Assembly: GCA_016870485.1 (NCBI GenBank)
Contig: VGBM01000002.1
Span: forward strand, 173,033-237,032
Reading direction: 5' to 3'
Length of the DNA: 64,000 nucleotides
Origin: Actinomycetota bacterium
GTDB taxonomy: Bacteria > Actinomycetota > Thermoleophilia > Gaiellales > F1-60-MAGs149
Position numbers and translations under genes: made by a program. The notes beneath the pieces are model-generated. The model made no database searches, had not been told where the DNA came from, and worked only from the letters and a program-made list of their open reading frames with translations. Shown one piece after another: positions 39,164-49,355 of the stretch. Numbering within the stretch: the stretch's first letter is position 1; every line of letters begins with the position of its first letter.

Positions 39164-39475
39164 CTAGACGTCGACGAGGACGTCGCCGCCCTCGACCGTG
39201 ACCGGGTAGACCTGGACCGCCTCGGTCGCGGGCGGGCAGTCCGGCTCGCCCGTCTCGACGTTGAACGAGGAGCCGTGCAGCGGGCACTCGACCGCCATGT
39301 CGTCGGACAGGAAGTCGCCGTCCGACAGGGACGCCTCGGCGTGCGGGCAGTCGTCGCAGATCGCGTGGACGCGATCGCCGACCCGGACCACACAGAGCGC
39401 GGTGCCGTCCGCCTCCACGCGGGTGAGCTCGCCCTCGGCGAAATCGTCGAGCGATCCGATCGAGACCTGGGCCAT
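39164..39475 (-). CDS. Rieske [2Fe-2S] ferredoxin
   Basis: 103 residues, small soluble Rieske protein of the BphA3 type. The ligands are in CDDCPHAEASL (Cys-x-His) and ECPLHGSSFN (Cys-x2-His). ATG 39475 has GAAAGGA nine bases upstream. TAGTCT at 39520-39515 is a candidate -10, giving a leader of about 33 bases. The reductase follows directly, so this is the first gene of a two-gene electron-transfer unit. Confidence 0.95.
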   Translation of the reverse strand: MAQVSIGSLDDFAEGELTRVEADGTALCVVRVGDRVHAICDDCPHAEASLSDGDFLSDDMAVECPLHGSSFNVETGEPDCPPATEAVQVYPVTVEGGDVLVDV

Positions 39476-39514
39476 GGGGTGTCCTTTCGTGCCGTCGTGC
39501 GGGTGCCGTGACGA

Positions 39515-39520
39515 AGACTA
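39515..39520 (-). promoter_or_regulatory. candidate -10 TAGTCT for the Rieske/reductase operon
   Basis: Overlaps the stop codon of purQ (39520-39518), so the operon starts within the end of the purine unit. A Shine-Dalgarno follows before ATG 39475. Confidence 0.45.
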
Positions 39521-40171
39521 GGCGGCGGCAAGCCGCCGGACGAGCAGCCGCCCGTCGATCGACCCGAGCAGCGGGTCGACGGCGTGCTCGGGGTGCGGCA
39601 TCAGGCCGCAGACGTTGCCGGCCGCGTTGGTGACGCAGGCGATGCGGTCGGTCGCGCCGTTGACCTCCTCGGCGTAGCGCAGCAGGATCTGCCCGTTGGC
39701 CTCGAGCTCGGCCAGCCCCGCGTCCGGGTGGTACCAGGCGCCGTCGCCGTGCTTGATCGGCACCGTGATCGACGCCCCGACGGGTCGGTCGCCGAGCCAC
39801 GGCGACGCGGCCTGCACGACGAGGTCGACGTCACGGCAGATGAAGCGGCGCGTGTGGTTGGGCGTCAGGACGCCGGGCAGGAGGCCCGCCTCGCAGAGGA
39901 TCTGGAAGCCGTTGCAGATGCCGAGCACGGGACCGCCCTGGGCGGCGAAGTCGGCGACGGCGGCCATGATCGGCGTGAAGCGCGCGAGCGCCCCGCAGCG
40001 CAGGTGGTCGCCGTACGAGAAGCCGCCGGGCAGAAGGACCGCGTCGACGCCCTTGAGGTCGGCCTCGCCGTGCCACAGGGGCACGGCCTCGCCGCCGACG
40101 ACCTCGACGGCCCGCTGGGCGTCGCGGTCGTCGAGCGACCCGAGGAAGGTGATCACGCCGACCCTACCCAA
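39518..40171 (-). CDS. purQ: phosphoribosylformylglycinamidine synthase, glutaminase subunit
   Basis: 217 residues. It hydrolyses glutamine and passes ammonia to PurL. A class I amidotransferase with nucleophile Cys in LGICNGFQIL and His/Glu in LMPHPEHAVD. TTG 40171, overlapping the purS stop, is preferred because it keeps the first beta strand (VGVITFLGS); GTG 40156 would cut into it. Confidence 0.95.
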   Translation of the reverse strand: MGRVGVITFLGSLDDRDAQRAVEVVGGEAVPLWHGEADLKGVDAVLLPGGFSYGDHLRCGALARFTPIMAAVADFAAQGGPVLGICNGFQILCEAGLLPGVLTPNHTRRFICRDVDLVVQAASPWLGDRPVGASITVPIKHGDGAWYHPDAGLAELEANGQILLRYAEEVNGATDRIACVTNAAGNVCGLMPHPEHAVDPLLGSIDGRLLVRRLAAA

Positions 40172-40400
40172 CGACGACCTCGAACCCCTCGATCAGCTCG
40201 TTGGCGAGGACGCGCCCGGCGGTCTCGCGGGCGACGCGCTCCGCCTCGGCGGCGTCGTCGGTGTCGACCTCGAGGTCGAAGATCTTGCCGGCGCTGACCT
40301 CCGAGACGGGGTAGCCGAGCCCGGCGAGCGACCCCCGGATCGCCTCGCCCTGGGGATCGCGGATCCCCGTCTTGGGCCGCACGAGCACGGTCGCCCTCAT
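40164..40400 (-). CDS. purS: phosphoribosylformylglycinamidine synthase, PurS subunit
   Basis: 78 residues, the small structural subunit that joins PurQ and PurL. Typical pattern ATVLVRPKTGIRDPQGEAI, then GYPVSEVSAGKIFDLEVD and ANELIEGFEV near the end. The ATG overlaps the purC stop (ATGA), and its stop overlaps the purQ TTG. Confidence 0.95.
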   Translation of the reverse strand: MRATVLVRPKTGIRDPQGEAIRGSLAGLGYPVSEVSAGKIFDLEVDTDDAAEAERVARETAGRVLANELIEGFEVVVG

Positions 40401-41302
40401 GCCTCAACCTCCATCCTGCGCAGGTAGTCGTCGAACGTCGAATCGGTCAGGGCCTCGTAGGCCTCGATGTAGCGGCCGCGCGTCCCGGCCACGACGTCGG
40501 CCGGGAGCTCGGGCCCCGGCGGCGTCTTGTCCCAGTCGAGGGTCTCGAGCCAGTCGCGCACGTACTGCTTGTCGTACGAGGGCGGCGAGATGCCGGTGCG
40601 GTAGCCGTCCTCGGGCCACCAGCGCGACGAGTCGGGCGTCAGCACCTCGTCGCCGAGCACCAGCCGCCCGTCGGGGTCGAACCCGAACTCGAACTTCGTG
40701 TCGGCGAGGATGATGCCGCGCTCGCGGGCGTGGGCGGCGGCGTGCAGGTAGAGCGCGATCGAGGCGCGCTCGACCGCGGCGTAGGCCTCCGCCCCGATCA
40801 GGTCGCGGGCGGCCTCGACGGTGATGTTCTCGTCGTGGTCGCCGACGTCGGCCTTCGTGGCGGGGGTGAAGATCGGCGCCGGCAGCTGCTGCGCCTCCTC
40901 GAGCCCCGACGGCAGGGCGTGGCCGGAGACGGTGCCGGTCGCCCGGTAGTCCTTCCAGCCGGAGCCCGCCAGGTAGCCGCGCACGACGCACTCGATCGGC
41001 AGCATCTCGAGCCGCTGGCAGAGCATCGCCCGCCCGCGCAGCTCGGGCGCCGAGGCCTCGGGCGGCAGCTCCCCCGGCCAGGCGCCCTTGAGGTGATTCG
41101 GCACGATCCCGCTCGTCGCCTCCAGCCAGAACAGGGTCATGCCGGTCAGGAGGCGGCCCTTGTCGGGGATCGGGTTCGGCATCACGACGTCGAAGGCGCT
41201 GATCCGGTCGCTCGCCACGAGCAGCAGCCCGTCCGCGCCGAGGTCGTAGATCTCGCGGACCTTCCCGCGGCCGATCAGGCGGTCCTCGAGGCCGGCGCTC
41301 AT
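40397..41302 (-). CDS. purC: phosphoribosylaminoimidazole-succinocarboxamide synthase
   Basis: 301 residues, the longer PurC form. It joins aspartate to CAIR. GKVREIYDLGADGLLLVASDR at the start, ECVVRGYLAGSGWKDY and LADTKFEFGFD with the metal-binding block are conserved. ATG overlaps the purB stop by four bases; the end overlaps purS. Confidence 0.96.
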   Translation of the reverse strand: MSAGLEDRLIGRGKVREIYDLGADGLLLVASDRISAFDVVMPNPIPDKGRLLTGMTLFWLEATSGIVPNHLKGAWPGELPPEASAPELRGRAMLCQRLEMLPIECVVRGYLAGSGWKDYRATGTVSGHALPSGLEEAQQLPAPIFTPATKADVGDHDENITVEAARDLIGAEAYAAVERASIALYLHAAAHARERGIILADTKFEFGFDPDGRLVLGDEVLTPDSSRWWPEDGYRTGISPPSYDKQYVRDWLETLDWDKTPPGPELPADVVAGTRGRYIEAYEALTDSTFDDYLRRMEVEA

Positions 41303-42588
41303 GCGGGCAGCCGCCCGAACGGGATCTCGGCGCGCGCCAGCACCTCGTCGAGCGAGAAGGCACTCGCGATCACCGCGGGGTCGAGGCCCTGCGCGTCAGG
41401 ATCGGCGAGGACGAGGTCGCGCAGGTGCTCGCCCGTCTCCCACGCCTGCAGCGCGTTGCGCTGGACCACGACGTAGGCGTCCTCGCGGCTGAGCCCCGCC
41501 TCGACGAGGGCCAAGAGCACGCGGCCCGAGAAGGGCAGCCCCTGCGAGGCGTCGAGGTTCTGCCGCATACGCTCGGCGCGCACGACCAGCCCCTCCACCA
41601 CCCACGTGAACCTCGCGAGCATGTAGTCGAGCAGGATCGACGAGTCGGCCAGCACGACGCGCTCGGCGGACGAGTGCGAGATGTCCCGCTCGTGCCAGAG
41701 CGGCACGTCCTCGAGGCCGACCACGGCGTTCCCGCGCAGGACGCGGGCGAGGCCGGAGATCCGCTCGCAGGTGATCGGGTTCTTCTTGTGCGGCATCGCC
41801 GACGAGCCCTTCTGGCCCTTCCCGAACGGCTCCTCGGCCTCGCGCACCTCGCTGCGCTGCAGGTGCCGGAGCTCCGTCGCGAAGCGGTCGAGCGAGGAGC
41901 CCGTGATCGCGATCGCGGCCAGGAACTCGGCGTGCCGGTCGCGCGCCACGACCTGCGTGGAGGCCGGCTCCGCGTCGAGGCCGAGCGCGCCCAGCACCTG
42001 CTCCTCGACGCGCGGGTCGATGTTGCCGTAGGCACCGACCGCGCCCGACAGCTTGCCCACGCAGACGCCGTCGACGGCACGCGCGAGACGCGCGTGGGCG
42101 CGGTCGAGCTCGAACACCCAGCCGAGCAGCTTCAACCCGAACGTCGTCGGCTCGGCGTGCACGCCGTGGGTGCGGCCCATGCAGGGCGTCGCGCGGTGCT
42201 CGAGGGCGCGGGCCAGGACGGCCGCCCGCGCCGCCTCGACGCCGCGCAGCAGGATCGCCCCCGCGTCGCGCAGCTGCAGGGCGAGGCCCGTGTCGACCAC
42301 GTCCGACGAGGTCAGCCCGTAGTGGAACCAGCGCGCCGGCTCGCCGACCTGCTCGGCGACCGTCTCCGTGAAGGCGATCACGTCGTGGTGTGTGCGCTCC
42401 TCGATCTCCTTCGCGCGGGCCACGTCGACCGCGGCCTTCGCGCGGATCGCGGTCACGTCCTCCGCCGGCACGACGCCGATCGCGGCGTGCGCGTCGAGGG
42501 CGGCGAGCTCGACCTCCAGCCAGGTGCCGAGGCGGCGCTCGTCCGTCCAGACGGCGCCCATCTCCGGTCGCGTGTAGCGGGCGATCAC
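41299..42588 (-). CDS. purB: adenylosuccinate lyase
   Basis: 429 residues. It releases fumarate from SAICAR and adenylosuccinate, serving both IMP and AMP synthesis. SSAMPHKKNPI carries the catalytic Ser loop, GRTHGVHAEP the general acid His and GLTSSDVVDT the substrate site. All active-site motifs are intact, in contrast to the ASL-like paralogue at 25.1-26.6 kb. The GTG start has TAGGCT seven bases upstream; purC-purS-purQ follow in one operon. Confidence 0.97.
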   Translation of the reverse strand: MIARYTRPEMGAVWTDERRLGTWLEVELAALDAHAAIGVVPAEDVTAIRAKAAVDVARAKEIEERTHHDVIAFTETVAEQVGEPARWFHYGLTSSDVVDTGLALQLRDAGAILLRGVEAARAAVLARALEHRATPCMGRTHGVHAEPTTFGLKLLGWVFELDRAHARLARAVDGVCVGKLSGAVGAYGNIDPRVEEQVLGALGLDAEPASTQVVARDRHAEFLAAIAITGSSLDRFATELRHLQRSEVREAEEPFGKGQKGSSAMPHKKNPITCERISGLARVLRGNAVVGLEDVPLWHERDISHSSAERVVLADSSILLDYMLARFTWVVEGLVVRAERMRQNLDASQGLPFSGRVLLALVEAGLSREDAYVVVQRNALQAWETGEHLRDLVLADPDAQGLDPAVIASAFSLDEVLARAEIPFGRLPA

Positions 42589-42595
42589 CTGTCCC

Positions 42596-42601
42596 AGCCT
42601 A
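42596..42601 (-). promoter_or_regulatory. -10 hexamer TAGGCT for the purBCSQ operon
   Basis: Ends seven bases before GTG 42588 on the minus strand. Confidence 0.6.
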
Positions 42602-42670
42602 GTCAGGGAGCCGGATGGTGGGGTCGGGAGGCCCCGAGTTCGTCGGAGCCCACAGCAGCCGGACGTCCGT

Positions 42671-43084
42671 TCAGAGGCTGCCGCGCGGCCGCACCCAGCG
42701 CGTCTCCTGCCCGGTGACGGCGGCGATCCGGTCGTAGTCCGCGTCGTAGTGGAGCACGGGGATGCCGGCGAGCTCGGCCGCCGCCGCGATCACGAGGTCC
42801 GGCTGGCGCACCTGGCGGTGGTGCAGGCCCCCCTGCCGGGCCATCCCCTCGTTGACGTCGAGCGCACGCGCCCAGACGGCGTCGTCGACCGCGACGAACG
42901 GATACGTCTCGTAGGCGTCCCGCAGGTATCGATACTCGTCGGCGTTGCGCGCCGAGTAGACCAACTCGAACAGCACCGGGTGGCAGATGGCGATCGCATC
43001 CGCGGCGGCGTGGTCGGCCAGCTCCGCTCGGAGGTCGGAACATCGCCTGGCCCACACCCAGACCGAGGTGTCGACCAGGTGCAT
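42671..43084 (-). CDS. vapC: PIN-domain toxin (VapC type)
   Basis: 137 residues. PIN acidic residues: Asp5 in LVDTSVWVW, Glu in FELVYSAR, Asp in QPDLVIAAAA and the C-terminal DADYDRIA. VapC toxins are Mg-dependent RNases held by VapB. The ATG overlaps the antitoxin stop (TGATG), so translation is coupled and the antitoxin is made first. Confidence 0.93.
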   Translation of the reverse strand: MHLVDTSVWVWARRCSDLRAELADHAAADAIAICHPVLFELVYSARNADEYRYLRDAYETYPFVAVDDAVWARALDVNEGMARQGGLHHRQVRQPDLVIAAAAELAGIPVLHYDADYDRIAAVTGQETRWVRPRGSL

Positions 43085-43338
43085 CAGAACGTGCGCGGCG
43101 TCCGGATCTCGTCGAGCATCTCGGGTGTCAGGGCGAGGTCGTGGTTGACGGCCCGCAGCCGCATCTGCAGGCTCACGTACTCCTCCAGCGCCCCGTTGAT
43201 CGCCTCGGTCATCGAGTCCGTCCCGAGCAGCTCCTTGGCGTTCTCGAGCAGCGCCTCGTCGACGTTGAGCGTCACGCGCCGCGTCGTGCGCGGCTGCCGC
43301 AGGATCCGCCTCGGCTTGTGCAGTTCGGTCATCGCCAT
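43084..43338 (-). CDS. vapB: ribbon-helix-helix antitoxin (VapB type)
   Basis: 84 residues. A basic N-terminus and TRRVTLNVDEALLENAKELLGTDSMTEAINGALEEY give the ribbon-helix-helix DNA-binding fold, followed by a tail for toxin binding. ATG 43338 has GAGGGGG five bases upstream; a second ATG at 43332 is possible. A 14-base-arm inverted repeat 67-99 bases upstream is the likely operator. Confidence 0.9.
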   Translation of the reverse strand: MAMTELHKPRRILRQPRTTRRVTLNVDEALLENAKELLGTDSMTEAINGALEEYVSLQMRLRAVNHDLALTPEMLDEIRTPRTF

Positions 43339-43402
43339 CGCCCCCTCAGGGTGCGCGATCGCCGTGCACGCGGGGCTCGCGGAATGGCACGGGAGACGCG
43401 CG

Positions 43403-43437
43403 ATCGTATGAACGGATCATACGGATCCGTTCATACG
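43403..43437 (-). promoter_or_regulatory. vapBC operator/promoter: 14-base inverted repeat with embedded -10
   Basis: CGTATGAACGGATC (43405-43418) is repeated perfectly inverted as GATCCGTTCATACG (43424-43437), spacer ATACG. On the minus strand TACGAT (43408-43403) overlaps the proximal arm and would start transcription near 43396. A repressor on the repeat would cover it. The structure is also 18 bases past the purD stop and could end that operon. Confidence 0.75.
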
Positions 43438-43454
43438 GGAGGCGGGATGCGTTG

Positions 43455-44716
43455 TCAGCCCTGTGAATCCGAGCCGATGTCCGCGCGGCGCTGCAGGCCG
43501 TCGAAGCGGATCCGGTTGGCGGCCGCGTAGGCCGCGGCGATCGCGGCGTCGCGGTCGGCCCCGCGCGCCGTCACGGCGAGGACGCGCCCGCCGGCGGTGA
43601 CGAGCTGGTCGCCCTGGACGGCCGTGCCCGCGTGGAAGACGACCGCGTCGCGCTCGGTCCCCGCCTCGGGCACGCCCGTGATCGGCACGCCGCTCTCCGA
43701 CGAGGCCGGGTAGCCGCGCGAGGCGAGCACCACGGTGACGGCGCTGCCCGGGATCGTCGCGATCTCGCGCTCGTCGAGGTCGCCCGTCGCGCAGGCGAGG
43801 AGCCACGGCAGGAGGTCCTCGCCGAGCCGCGGCAGGACGGCCTCCGTCTCGGGGTCGCCGAAGCGCACGTTGAACTCGAGGACGCGCGGGCCCGTCCGGG
43901 TCAGCATCAGGCCGGCGTAGAGGCAGCCCGAGAAGCGCACGCCGCGCTGCATGAGCTCGCGCAGGATCGGCTTGTGCACCGTCTCGACGATCGCGCGCGC
44001 CTCGTCGTCGGTAACGCCCGGCGCCGGCGAGATCGCGCCCATGCCGCCCGTGTTGGGCCCCGTGCCGCCCTCGCCGATCCGCTTGTAATCGCGCGCCGAG
44101 GGCAGGGCGACGGCGCGCTCGCCGTCGCACAGCGCGAGGACCGAGAGCTCGGGGCCGTCCATCCGCTCCTCGACGACGAGCACGCGGCCCGCCTCGCCGA
44201 GCGAGCCGCCGAGGAACTCGGCCGCGGCGGCCTCCGCCGCGGCCGCGTCGTCGCACACGACGACGCCCTTGCCGGCGGCCAGGCCGTCGGCCTTGACGAC
44301 GCAGCGGCCGTCGAGGCGCTGGATCGCGATCCGCGCGCCCGCCAGGTCGGTGACGGTGAAGGCCTCGGCGGTGTCGACGCCGGCGGCCTCGAGCAGCTGC
44401 TTCGTGAACGCCTTCGAGCCCTCGACCCGCGCGGCGGCCGCGTTGGGCCCGAAGACGGGGATGCCGATCCGCCGCAGCTCGTCGGCGAGGCCCGCCACGA
44501 GCGGCGCCTCCGGCCCGACCACGACGAGGTCCGCCGCGATGTCGCGGGCGAGGGCCACGAGGCCGTCGACGTCGTCGGCCTTGACGGGGTGGCAGGTGGC
44601 GATCAGCGCGATGCCCGGATTGCCGGGCGCCGCGTGCAGCTCGGAGCAGCGCGGGCTCGCCTGGATGGCGGCGGCGAGCGCGTGCTCGCGGCCGCCCGCC
44701 CCGACGACGAGGACCC

Positions 44717-44720
<4 letters not shown>
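43455..44720 (-). CDS. purD: phosphoribosylamine-glycine ligase (GAR synthetase)
   Basis: 421 residues from GTG 44720. ATP-grasp ligase joining glycine to phosphoribosylamine. RVLVVGAGGREHALAAAI, the ATP-grasp VVKADGLAAGKGVVV and FNVRFGDPETEAVLPRL are the family signature. The start overlaps the purA stop (GTGA), making purD the last gene of the rpsF-ssb-rplI-dnaB-purA-purD series. Confidence 0.97.
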
Positions 44721-46024
<1,304 letters not shown>

Positions 46025-47368
46025 CTATGCCTCCCCTCGCGCGAGATCCGCGAACGTCGTGAAGTGCGGCATGAACGCCAGGTCCACGCTGCCCACCGCG
46101 CCGTTGCGGTGCTTCGCCACGATCAGCTCGGCCGTGCCGGGCCTTTCCGACGTCTCCTTGTTGTAGTAGTCGTCGCGGTAGATGAACATCACGACGTCGG
46201 CGTCCTGCTCGATCGATCCGGATTCTCTCAGGTCCGACAGGAGCGGCTTCTTGTCCGTGCGCTGCTCGACAGCGCGCGAGAGCTGCGAGAGCGCGATCAC
46301 GGGCACCTCGAGGTCGCGGGCGAGGGCCTTCAGGGAGCGCGAGATCTGGGTGATCTCCTGGACGCGGTTCTCGCTCGAGGGGTCGCCGCTCATCAGCTGC
46401 AGGTAGTCGACCATCACGAGCCCGAGGCCCGGCTCCTTGAGCTTGAGCCGGCGCGACTTGGAGCGGATCTCCATGAGGTTGATGCTGGCCGTGTCGTCGA
46501 CGTAGATCGGGGCGGCGGTGAGCCGGTTGCAGGCGTCCTGCACGCGGTTCCACTCGTCGTCCTTGAGGTCGCCGCGGCGCATCCGCATCGAGTCGACGCG
46601 GGCCTCGGAGGAGATGAAGCGCTGCGCGATCTCGCCGCGCGACATCTCGAGGCTGAAGATCACGACGGGCACCCGCGCGGTGACGCCGAGGTGGCGGGCG
46701 ATGCCGAGCGCGAGCGAGGTCTTGCCCATCGCGGGGCGCGCGGCGAGGATGATCAGGTTGGAGTCCTGGAAGCCCGCCGTGATGTTGTCGAGGCCCTTGA
46801 GGCCGGAGGGCTGTCCGATCAGGCCGCGATGCTCGGCGGCGTTCGCCATCCGCTCGACCTCCTCCGGCAGGAGATCGCTGATGGGGATGATCTCGCCGGT
46901 CGTGCGCTCCTGCGAGATGTCGAAGATCGCGGACTCGGCGCGGTCGAGGATCTCGCGCACGTCACCCTGGCGGGCGTAGCCGAGCTCGGCGATCTCGAGG
47001 CCCGCGGCCGCGACACGGCGCAGCAGGGCGAGGTCGCGGACGATCTGGGCGTGCGCCTTGGCGTTGGCGGCGACGGTGACGGCGCTGGACAGCCCGAACA
47101 CGAAGCCGCGCCCGCCGACGTCGTCGAGCCTGCCCATCCGCTCCAGCTCGTCCGACACGGTGACGGCGTCGATCGGCTCGGAGCGGTTGAGCAGCGCGAG
47201 GATCGCCCGGTAGACCGTGCCGTGGGCCTCGCGGTAGAAGTCGCCGGGGTCGGTGATGACCTCGGAGACCGTGATCACGGCCTGCTCGTTGAGCAGCATC
47301 GCGCCGAGGACAGACTCCTCGGCGTCGAGGTCCTGCGGCGGGACGTTCGCCTCCGGCAAGGGGGGCAT
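46025..47368 (-). CDS. dnaB: replicative DNA helicase
   Basis: 447 residues. N-terminal DnaB domain (about 12-115, DLDAEESVLGAMLLN) then a RecA-like motor with Walker A ARPAMGKTS, Walker B VMVDYLQLM and the C-terminal RESGSIEQDADVVMFIYRDDYY. It unwinds DNA at the fork. No intein interrupts it. The GTG start comes about ten bases after the rplI stop, and purA begins directly at its stop. Confidence 0.97.
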   Translation of the reverse strand: MPPLPEANVPPQDLDAEESVLGAMLLNEQAVITVSEVITDPGDFYREAHGTVYRAILALLNRSEPIDAVTVSDELERMGRLDDVGGRGFVFGLSSAVTVAANAKAHAQIVRDLALLRRVAAAGLEIAELGYARQGDVREILDRAESAIFDISQERTTGEIIPISDLLPEEVERMANAAEHRGLIGQPSGLKGLDNITAGFQDSNLIILAARPAMGKTSLALGIARHLGVTARVPVVIFSLEMSRGEIAQRFISSEARVDSMRMRRGDLKDDEWNRVQDACNRLTAAPIYVDDTASINLMEIRSKSRRLKLKEPGLGLVMVDYLQLMSGDPSSENRVQEITQISRSLKALARDLEVPVIALSQLSRAVEQRTDKKPLLSDLRESGSIEQDADVVMFIYRDDYYNKETSERPGTAELIVAKHRNGAVGSVDLAFMPHFTTFADLARGEA

Positions 47369-47380
47369 CCCGCGGCCCCG

Positions 47381-47947
47381 CTACTCGTCCGTCTCGGCGG
47401 CCTCGTCGGCCGCGGCCTCGAGGTCGGCCTCGAGCTCCTCGACGGCCTCGGCCTCGGCCGGCGCCTCCTCGAACTCGAGGCCCCCGGCCTGCACGACCTG
47501 CGTCTTGACGGCGGCGCGGACGCTGGTGAAGACGTCGATCTCGACGAGGTACGAGCCGATCGCCTTGATCGGCTCCTCGAGGCGGATCTTGCGGCGGTCG
47601 ACGCGGATCTTGCGGGCGCGCCAGATCTCGTCGGCCAGGTCGGCGGCGGTGACGGAGCCGTAGAGGCGGCCGTCGGGGCCGGAGCGGGCCGGGATCGTGA
47701 GCACCGTCTTGGTCAGCGTGGCGGCGATCTCCTGCGCCTGCTCCGCGGTGCGGGCCTCCTGCGCGGCGCGGGTCGCGGCGAGCTTCTCGACCTCGGCGAT
47801 GCGGGCGGGCGTCGCCTCCTCGGCCAGCTTGCGCGGCACGAGGTAGTTGCGGAGGTAGCCGCGGCTGACGGCGACGACGTCGCCGCGGTGGCCGAGGTGC
47901 TCGACGTCGTCGAGCAGGATCGCCTTGCGGGTTGCGGTGCGTGCCAT
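47381..47947 (-). CDS. rplI: 50S ribosomal protein L9
   Basis: 188 residues, longer than the common 148. The N-terminal rRNA-binding domain (AILLDDVEHLGHRGDVVAVS) and the long connecting helix to a C-terminal domain are normal. The last 40 residues are an acidic Glu/Ala tail not found in most L9. ATG 47947 lies 11 bases after the ssb stop. In many bacteria rpsR sits between ssb and rplI; it is missing here. Confidence 0.95.
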   Translation of the reverse strand: MARTATRKAILLDDVEHLGHRGDVVAVSRGYLRNYLVPRKLAEEATPARIAEVEKLAATRAAQEARTAEQAQEIAATLTKTVLTIPARSGPDGRLYGSVTAADLADEIWRARKIRVDRRKIRLEEPIKAIGSYLVEIDVFTSVRAAVKTQVVQAGGLEFEEAPAEAEAVEELEADLEAAADEAAETDE

Positions 47948-47958
47948 CGTCGTCCTCG

Positions 47959-48438
47959 TCAGAAGGGGATATCGTCGTCGGCCGCGGCGCCGCCGCCGGC
48001 CCACTGGTCGGGGAGGTCGGCCGCGGGCTCGGAGGCCGCCGCGGGGGCGCCCCAGTCGCCGCCGCCGGAGGCCGCGCCGCCGCCGCCACCACCGCCGCCC
48101 TCGCGGGGGCCGATGAACTGCACGGAGTCGGCGATGACCTCGACGCGCTCGCGCTTGCCGGAGCCGTCCTTGGCCTCGTACTCGCTCCAAGACAGGCGGC
48201 CGTCGACGGCGACCTGGCGGCCCTTGGCGAGGTAGCGCGCGACGTTGTCGGCCTGCGCGCCGAAGGCGGTGACGTTGAAGTAGTTCGGCTCCTCGACCCA
48301 CTCGCCCGTGTCGCCCTTCTTGCGGCGGTTGTTCACGGCGATGCGGATGGTGCAGACGGAGAGCCCGCTCCCGGTGGAGCGCAGCTCGGGATCGCGGGTG
48401 AGGTTCCCGACGAGGATGACCCGGTTGATGTTCGCCAT
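47959..48438 (-). CDS. ssb: single-stranded DNA-binding protein
   Basis: 159 residues. OB-fold (1-112) with NRVILVGNLTRDPELR, then a Gly-rich linker including nine Gly in a row, ending in the acidic tip DDDIPF that binds partner proteins. ATG 48438 has GAAAGG about ten bases upstream. A 100-base gap with its own candidate promoter separates it from rpsF. Confidence 0.97.
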   Translation of the reverse strand: MANINRVILVGNLTRDPELRSTGSGLSVCTIRIAVNNRRKKGDTGEWVEEPNYFNVTAFGAQADNVARYLAKGRQVAVDGRLSWSEYEAKDGSGKRERVEVIADSVQFIGPREGGGGGGGGAASGGGDWGAPAAASEPAADLPDQWAGGGAAADDDIPF

Positions 48439-48538
48439 TTCGGTGACCTTTCTGCGGCTGGTTGTCCGTCAGTCGATCCTCGGCGCGGTGCCGTTACGCG
48501 GAGCGTACGCATCCGCGCCGGTTCGCGCCGGATCGGCC

Positions 48539-48859
48539 CTAGGAGCCCGCCGCGGCCTCCGCCTTGCGCGCGGGGCGCGCCTGGTGGACGGCCTTGTGGC
48601 GCAGGACCTCGTCGGTGATCGAGAGCACGCGCTGGGCCTCGTCGAGGGTGGCGGCATCGGAGGTGAAGCGGAGCACCCAGTAGTCGCCCTCCTCGCGTTT
48701 GCGGATCGGGAACTGCAGCTTGCGCCGGCCCCACGGATCGATCGCGTCCCAGGTGCCGCCGCCGCCGAGGATGATGTCACGCACGCGGTGCACGACCTCC
48801 TCCTGGCGCGCCTCGTCCACTTCGGGGTCGAGGATCAGCATGAACTCGTAGGCGGTCAC
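48539..48859 (-). CDS. rpsF: 30S ribosomal protein S6
   Basis: 106 residues from GTG 48859. AYEFMLILDPEVDEARQEEVV at the start and RKLQFPIRKREEGDYWVLRF are typical bS6. GAAAGG lies about twelve bases upstream. TACATT at 48925-48920 gives a leader of about 55 bases, where S6-type autoregulation could act. It opens the rpsF-ssb-rplI-dnaB-purA-purD cluster. Confidence 0.95.
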   Translation of the reverse strand: MTAYEFMLILDPEVDEARQEEVVHRVRDIILGGGGTWDAIDPWGRRKLQFPIRKREEGDYWVLRFTSDAATLDEAQRVLSITDEVLRHKAVHQARPARKAEAAAGS

Positions 48860-48919
48860 GGGTCTGGTCGGCCTTTCGTCAACGTCGCGAGCGGGCGCAC
48901 GGGCGCCGCCGCGAGCGGG

Positions 48920-48925
48920 AATGTA
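48920..48925 (-). promoter_or_regulatory. -10 hexamer TACATT for the rpsF operon
   Basis: On the minus strand, 60 bases before GTG 48859. GTCGCC at about the -35 distance is a weak partner. Confidence 0.5.
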
Positions 48926-48967
48926 GCAGCGTCGCGGAGCCGGGGCGACGGGCACCCGGCGGGGCGC

Positions 48968-48973
48968 TACGCT
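48968..48973 (+). promoter_or_regulatory. -10 hexamer TACGCT for the 48981 gene
   Basis: Ends seven bases before ATG 48981. It is divergent from the rpsF promoter. Confidence 0.55.
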
Positions 48974-48980
48974 AGCGCCC

Positions 48981-49355
48981 ATGCGCCAGCGCACCGTCGT
49001 CTCCGCCGCCGTGGCGGGCTCTGCGATCGTCATCGCGGCCGGGGCCGCCGCCGGCACCCGCGCATGGCGGCGGCTGCGCCGCCGGGGCGCCGCGGACGCC
49101 GTCGCCGAGGACCCCTTCGCCGGGCCGTACGGCGATCCCGAGGCGGCTTGGGACCCGGCCGCGAACGCGGCCCTGCGCGAGGAGCTGAAGGAGCGCGTCG
49201 CGGACGTCCAGCGCGAGCCCGAGGCGCCGGTCGCCGAGCCGGTCGAGCCGGACCTGATCGTGGCGGGGGTGCCCGGCTCCGACCCGGGGCTCGAGGCCGC
49301 GCGGGCGCGGCTGCGTGAGCGCGCCGAGCGCGCCCGCGAGGGCTTCCGGGGCTAG
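48981..49355 (+). CDS. hypothetical single-pass membrane protein
   Basis: 124 residues. One hydrophobic helix (about 8-26) with a basic stop-transfer (RAWRRLRRR), then an acidic, Pro- and Ala-rich cytoplasmic or extracellular part with a final Arg/Glu helix. No lipobox or known domain. TAG is shared as CTAG (49352-49355) with the convergent lipoate-ligase-family gene. It diverges from rpsF. Function unknown. Confidence 0.7.
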   Translation: MRQRTVVSAAVAGSAIVIAAGAAAGTRAWRRLRRRGAADAVAEDPFAGPYGDPEAAWDPAANAALREELKERVADVQREPEAPVAEPVEPDLIVAGVPGSDPGLEAARARLRERAERAREGFRG

